Shown here: positions 1 through 64,000 of the stretch, in pieces
How the letters are laid out: each line of letters starts with the position of its first letter
Position numbering within the stretch: position 1 is the stretch's first letter
From: Symbiodinium natans
Lineage: Eukaryota > Sar > Dinophyceae > Suessiales > Symbiodiniaceae
DNA length: 64,000 nucleotides
Assembly (NCBI GenBank): GCA_905221605.1
Contig: CAJNDS010002211.1
Span: forward strand, 410,989-474,988
Reading direction: 5' to 3'
Made by a program: the position numbers and the translations under genes
The notes under the pieces: model-generated
The model's database searches: none
Told to the model about the DNA's origin: nothing
The model's input: the letters and a program-made list of their open reading frames with translations, nothing else

Positions 1-2194
1 CATCCTGGAATCAGCACCTGAGAACTTAAGGAAAAAGAAAGCGCGGGGGCCTTTCCATGAGCCAAACCAGGCCGGAGCTTCTGCCCGAAGAGTGTCCTGT
101 CTCTCTTGAGATCTCTACTCCTAAGCTCCCTTACACTGCTGAGTATTGGTCACACAATCCACCTCTGCACAAGTCAGGAACTTGGAGGTTTATGGCTGCG
201 CAGCCCATCTTCACGCAACTCATGATGCAGATCTGCAGGTTTCAAAAAACCCTTTACCGCAACTTTGCCGGGGTGACTGCTCAAATTTCTTCGCCTGCAG
301 CAGGAAAGTTCTGATCATTGGGATTCAACTTCAACGGAGCACTGGGCTGAATTTCTCGGCTTTGGGGTTTAGAAGGTGCTTCTGTCCTTCTCTTTAGCCC
401 TCCGGAACTTACGACATACCGGGGAACGTGAGGTCAGCTCGTCCGAAAGCACTTGTAATACTCCACACAAGGAGCACTTGTCTAAGCAATCATGCCGAAT
501 AGATGCTGATGGAGCCACAAAACACTGCCATGACTCCCGGGCAGATCTGTCACTTCTGTGCCTAAAGCCCATATTAGCTGTTGGAGAGGAGTTTTGACTC
601 ATCGCTACTTCTTCCCCTGGATTGGTATTCTGTTGCTTCACTATCTACGGCTCCGGAAGCCTGCTTCTCCCGTCGGAGCTCTGCCATCCGCTGCGCGTCT
701 TCCTGGCTCCTGCTGCCGGGCTGCCGGGCTGCTTGCCGGTGACAGAGCAAGATGGGTCAAAAGCTTCGTTTGGTGGATTTTTGCTTGCAAGCTGCAGAGC
801 TGGAAGTGCTCCAGAAAAGCCCGAAACTTCTGACAGCCACGATGGTGCCTGCCAGTTGCTTCCTCCTTTCTGGCCTCTGTGGCGGCCTGTTGGGCATCAC
901 CAGCGTGGTCTAGGACTAGCTTCAGAATGATAAATCTTCCCAGAATCTATGCAGACACACACCCTTGGCTTCTTTCCTTTCTGGAGGTGCACTGCTTAGC
1001 AAGCCTTGCTCCCTCTCCGCCTGCAACTCCTCAAACCGACAAACCCAAACCCAGCAGCCCAGCAATTGCACTGTGGTAGTTGTTCAAAGGAGAGTTGCAT
1101 CTGAGCTGCAACTCAATCCCGGCCAGGTCGCAGGTCCGTGCATGTCTTCAACTCTACTTCTACCCCATCAAAGCCGCATTGAAACTTAGGCCCCTGACTC
1201 GTTCTGCCAAGGGAGACTTCAGAAGCTGCACAAACCTTGCTGGGGTCTCGCATGGCAGATCAGGGAGGCAGCCAACCGATGAACCTGGAAAAACTTGTCC
1301 GAGCACATCTTAGGTATGACATGGATCTCAAGTTACTTGACCGCTTTCTTTGAAGTCTGTGTAGGCTAGCTTGCTACCGACAAATCCGGCTCCTTTCTGA
1401 GATGCCCCCACTGAGCTCTGGGCGCATCCTGGCCATAATCCTTCGCCAACTGCAGGGCTGTCAGACCTCAAAACTAGGTCCGCGCAGAAAAGCTGAATGC
1501 TGGGCTCTTATTTACACCGTTACAATGCAGATAGGTAGAGGAACATTGCAACGACCAGTCCCCGAAGTTCTCCTAACATCTGTGCCCATGGGTAAGGTAA
1601 CACTCCAAGCTGAAGTGAAGGGAAATTGTGCAATCGAATAGCGTGCCTCCTACGGTCTCAGACTCCGACCGCTGGAGCTCTCAGCCAAGGGGTTCGCGCG
1701 GTGGTTCAGCAAGAGCTGTCCCAAGCCTCAAAACAGCGGAAGAGATGGAAGGGCAAATCGTTTTTGAGAGAACAGGGGTGCCCTTTTCTCTCCATCATTC
1801 CTAAAGTCTCTTGCATCTAGAGGTGGGAGGCGGTGAGAAGGAACCCTGACTGAAGCCGGTTCACAACCGTGTCGGTAGGACTCAGGGTGTGTACTGTGTA
1901 GGGGAGGGCCCCTTACACTCACATTCACTAAGTCAGGCTTGTGAAGGGGATTGGGCATATCAAGCGCCCCCTCTCTAGGTCCCTATGTGACCATGGTACT
2001 GGAGTACTGTCGTGGGGGAGGGAGGTCAAGGACTCATGAGAAGACTGCTGAATGAGAAAAGAAATGTTGTCTGGGTTCATCTTCAGCCTGTGCAGCACAC
2101 CCGTTCGGGCCCGTGCCCTCCACACCAGCAGCGGCAGCCTTGGAGCTAACCGGCAAAAGCACAGCAGAAGCCAATGCCCCCAGTTTTTTCAGGC
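1..2194. other. no recognised gene
   Basis: Apart from a possible further ankyrin exon near 2.11-2.15 kb on the minus strand, I see no supported coding exon, RNA gene or notable repeat. Confidence 0.5.
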
Positions 2195-3113
2195 ATTTCG
2201 AGCAGCCCTCGGGCCGTGACCTCCATCAGGGGCGTCTCACCGACTAGGTCGCTGCGACTGGGATCCACATGCGCCTTTGCGAGGAGCTCCTGCAACGTGA
2301 GCGAAATAACGAAGGACGGCCGGTAGTTCGAGCGCGATGCAATTGAACGTCACTTAGGTACAAGAAGGCCCCGTCACATGAGACACGGGTCCAAACAAAA
2401 AGGCGCGATTCCCAGCCCTGCTACGTTTGCTTTGTTGCGGCCGACTGTCTTCAAAAGATTCCACAAGATAGGGTTTGCCGCACGACAGCAGAACTGAAAT
2501 CACGAAAGGGTACGTAAGTCTGTCGCGTCAGCAGAATTCTGCCAATCACACGGGCTTCAAAGCACCGGACGTGCCTCGATCAAAACCTGCGCACGCTTTT
2601 CGTCCTTTGCAGGGACCACGGCCGATTCTTCGGCGAGCTTCGTGTTTCCAATGTGTTTCGGGTGCCAGGACTCTGGGTTTGTTGCGTCATAGCGGAAGCA
2701 CGGCATGAACCTGCGTTCACCTACATGTCTCACAATGGCTTTTCGCCCCTGAACCCGTGGTCCGCGAGGAAGTTCCGAACTGCGGACATCAGTGGTGTCT
2801 CACCTGGCTGACATGCAGCATGGCAGATGCGGGCAATGCAGTGGAGGCGCGGGATGTCTTCGGACCGGGTTACAATATGTCGTCATTCTTGAGGCACTAT
2901 TGAGCTCCTGAAATACGAGAAATGTGACACACCATACATGAGGTGGCCCCACGACCCATCTGGCCAAAAACCATGGTGGGCGGCACTGGGTGTAGATAGT
3001 ACCCCCTTGAACCTTCCAAATCCTGCAAAGATGCTCAAAGCGGTGCAAATTGCGCCTAACGAGTTCTGCCGATTCTTTGGAGCGCCGTTCTGAAGGAGAA
3101 AAGTCAGCATCTC
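2195..3113 (-). CDS. ankyrin-repeat protein, four exons of a partial gene
   Basis: Exons 3056-3113, 2745-2803, 2575-2604 and 2195-2289 join in frame. They give EMLTFLLQNGAPKNRQNSLG, GETPLMSAVRNFLADHGF, DEKRAQVLIE and ELLAKAHVDPSRSDLV followed by GETPLMEVTARGLLEM. The phrase GETPLM, preceded by a Leu-Leu helix pair and a GA/HVD turn, is the ankyrin-repeat signature, so at least two repeats are present. The exons show the same AG|G acceptors and GC or GA donors as the other genes. A continuation at about 2149-2110 (LPLLVW) is possible. Start and end were not found. Partners and function are unknown; ankyrin repeats are protein-binding scaffolds. The exons lie downstream of the last traced dynein exon, so they are probably nested in the next dynein intron, or form an independent neighbour if that gene is broken here. 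Confidence 0.62.
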
Positions 3114-4639
3114 CTGACATTGGAGCTTTCACTTTGCGCTGCCCACACGTTTCGACGGTTCGGGGCTTCAGGTACTTGCCTGAAATCTAGCGCCACCCTT
3201 TTGCTAGCACAGGGCATGAACTGTGAGAAGCACTGGCCCCATAGTTCCTTGCCATAGAGTCTTGTACCAAAACACTCAACGAGAGCATCCCACAGCAGAA
3301 GGGTGTGCCTGGTCTGTGGTCTCTGAGGGCCCCGTCTGCAGGGCTTGTGCCAACCAATGCAAAGGCCTGAGGAGTCATGGCATCGCTGTCCTGTACACCT
3401 TTTCATCCCGCAAGACCCGCCGCCATCCTTTACGATGTCCACACACCGTTCTCAAGGCCCCATGGTTCAGGCTCTGGCGTGTTTCCATCTTCATCAGCCG
3501 CATCCTGCGCAGGTGAGGGTGGGGACGGAGTGTTGGGGGGGGGGGGGGGGGGAGCTGGACGGGCACTGCACTGTGCGGTTGGTGTCCACTTGAGGCACAA
3601 GCTGCCTGAAGCTGATGTTCAGCGCATCCTCTTGCATCACATAGGTGAGAGCGAATGCACGCAATTTTTCCCAACATGTCAACCGCAAGCCCTCGAGGCC
3701 CTCGATCCGAAAAAGCCCCTGCACCGACTCATCACCGCGCGACAAAGACCAAGGCCCAACCCCATTGTTCCAACATGTTCCAACCCCAACAGAAGAGCCG
3801 TCCTTGCCTCCAAAGAGATCTGCGAAGCTGCGATCAGCTTCTTCGCCTCCCGAATCCCGGAGCTAAGAAAGACTATGAGCACTTACGATGGGCGCCTTCG
3901 CGGCACTTAATCTATCATCCGGAAAACTCACCGGATTCGCGGGTGCGTGCAAAAACACCAAGAACAAACGGCCTAACTGCACACACTGCCGAAACAAAGC
4001 CAGCACACAGCGACCTGCGCCAGGCGGCCGTTGAGGACATGGTGCTTGAGCTCCAGGATCGTGCTGCCACCAGCCATGGGCCTGAAGAGGGGCCTTTTGG
4101 GAGGCTATGCAATTCGATTCAGCAGACACCCCGGCCTTGTGAGGTCCTTCCGCTATGCCACGAGCGTGGCAAAGAGCGGCGCTGTCAAAGCACTTCCCCT
4201 CTTGCTTCCCTTGGTGCTCTGACCCTGTCCTGCTTGCTGCAAGACGCTGAACCTGCTTGCCTTTCGACTGCAACTATTTCTGGTGGATGTGGGGCCTTAC
4301 GAATGTGCCATGAATCGTATGTACATGCGCGAACCTCGTTGCAAAGCTTTGACGACTGCTGCTGCTGATATGAAGAAGTTTGCGTGCTTGCTGGACATGC
4401 GCTTCAACCTTGGACCGGAAATGGCCATGGGGGAATGGCCCGCTGACAACATGCCTCCACTGTTCCAACTGTTGCTGATGACGGCCACTCCTACAGCTAC
4501 TGCTACAACAACTGCCGCTCCCAGTACTGACTGCTCTTATCACTACGCCTATCTCGACCACTATGACCTCTACCGGCACCAGCACTACGGTTCCCGCTCC
4601 CGCTTGCCAGGATATGGCGACTGGCTCCACAACTGTGTC
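3114..4639. other. no recognised gene
   Basis: The stretch between the last dynein exon and the first ankyrin exon. It holds a G homopolymer near 3.54 kb and several open frames on both strands that look like chance. No AAA2 continuation of dynein was found. Confidence 0.5.
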
Positions 4640-63846
<59,207 letters not shown>

Positions 63847-64000
63847 CTTGAACGAAGTTTGACACCGAACGGTTATTTCTTCCTGGCTTGGGTTCCGGAT
63901 CTGGACCAAAGCTAAGGGTTACGAATGCTTTGGGGTAGGGGAGATTACTCTCGGACGCAAGAGCTAAACACAAGTCATGGATCTCGAAGGGATCGGAAAA

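Overview
The window reads as nuclear DNA of a dinoflagellate (alveolate protist). The base composition is near-even. Telomere-type CCCTAAA runs are scattered through non-coding DNA. The recognisable genes are cut into exons of about 45 nt, separated by AG|G-ended introns whose donors are mostly GC or GA rather than GT. No bacterial-style gene, rRNA, tRNA or CRISPR array was seen. Every gene I could identify lies on the minus strand, so transcription runs from high to low coordinates.

Layout. The frame of the window is one giant gene for a dynein heavy chain (DHC). I traced 51 exons of it, from 63846 down to 4640. They join in frame into 749 codons that run from the linker region through AAA1 into AAA2. 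The gene starts beyond position 64000 and continues past position 1. Three of its introns are very long. Intron 10 (62234-50185, 12 kb) contains a complete, separate gene for the protein-translocation channel subunit Sec61 alpha: 34 exons, 477 codons, 60950-52271, same strand. Intron 28 (45248-36913, 8.3 kb) contains a complete class II fructose-bisphosphate aldolase gene: 25 exons, about 383 codons, 44830-38192, same strand. Intron 50 (29754-4712, 25 kb) holds repeats and a few exon-like pieces (about 25.4-25.7 kb and 9.2-9.7 kb) that may be another nested gene I cannot name. Below the last DHC exon, at 3113-2195, lie exons of an ankyrin-repeat protein, again on the minus strand; they would sit in the next DHC intron.

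The host and nested genes have unrelated jobs: an axonemal-type motor, the ER protein channel and a sugar-phosphate enzyme. Nothing in the sequence suggests a joint pathway. The notable point is the architecture: same-strand housekeeping genes with many introns inside the introns of a larger gene. The remaining DNA is intron or intergenic sequence carrying microsatellites (CTA, CA, AT, CCCCACC, ACAACCACC), homopolymer G/C runs, short tandem repeats and scattered telomere-like tracts.

Exon boundaries were read by eye from conserved protein sequence, reading frame and splice signals. Highly conserved exons are secure. Divergent exons, untranslated regions and promoters are not resolved.
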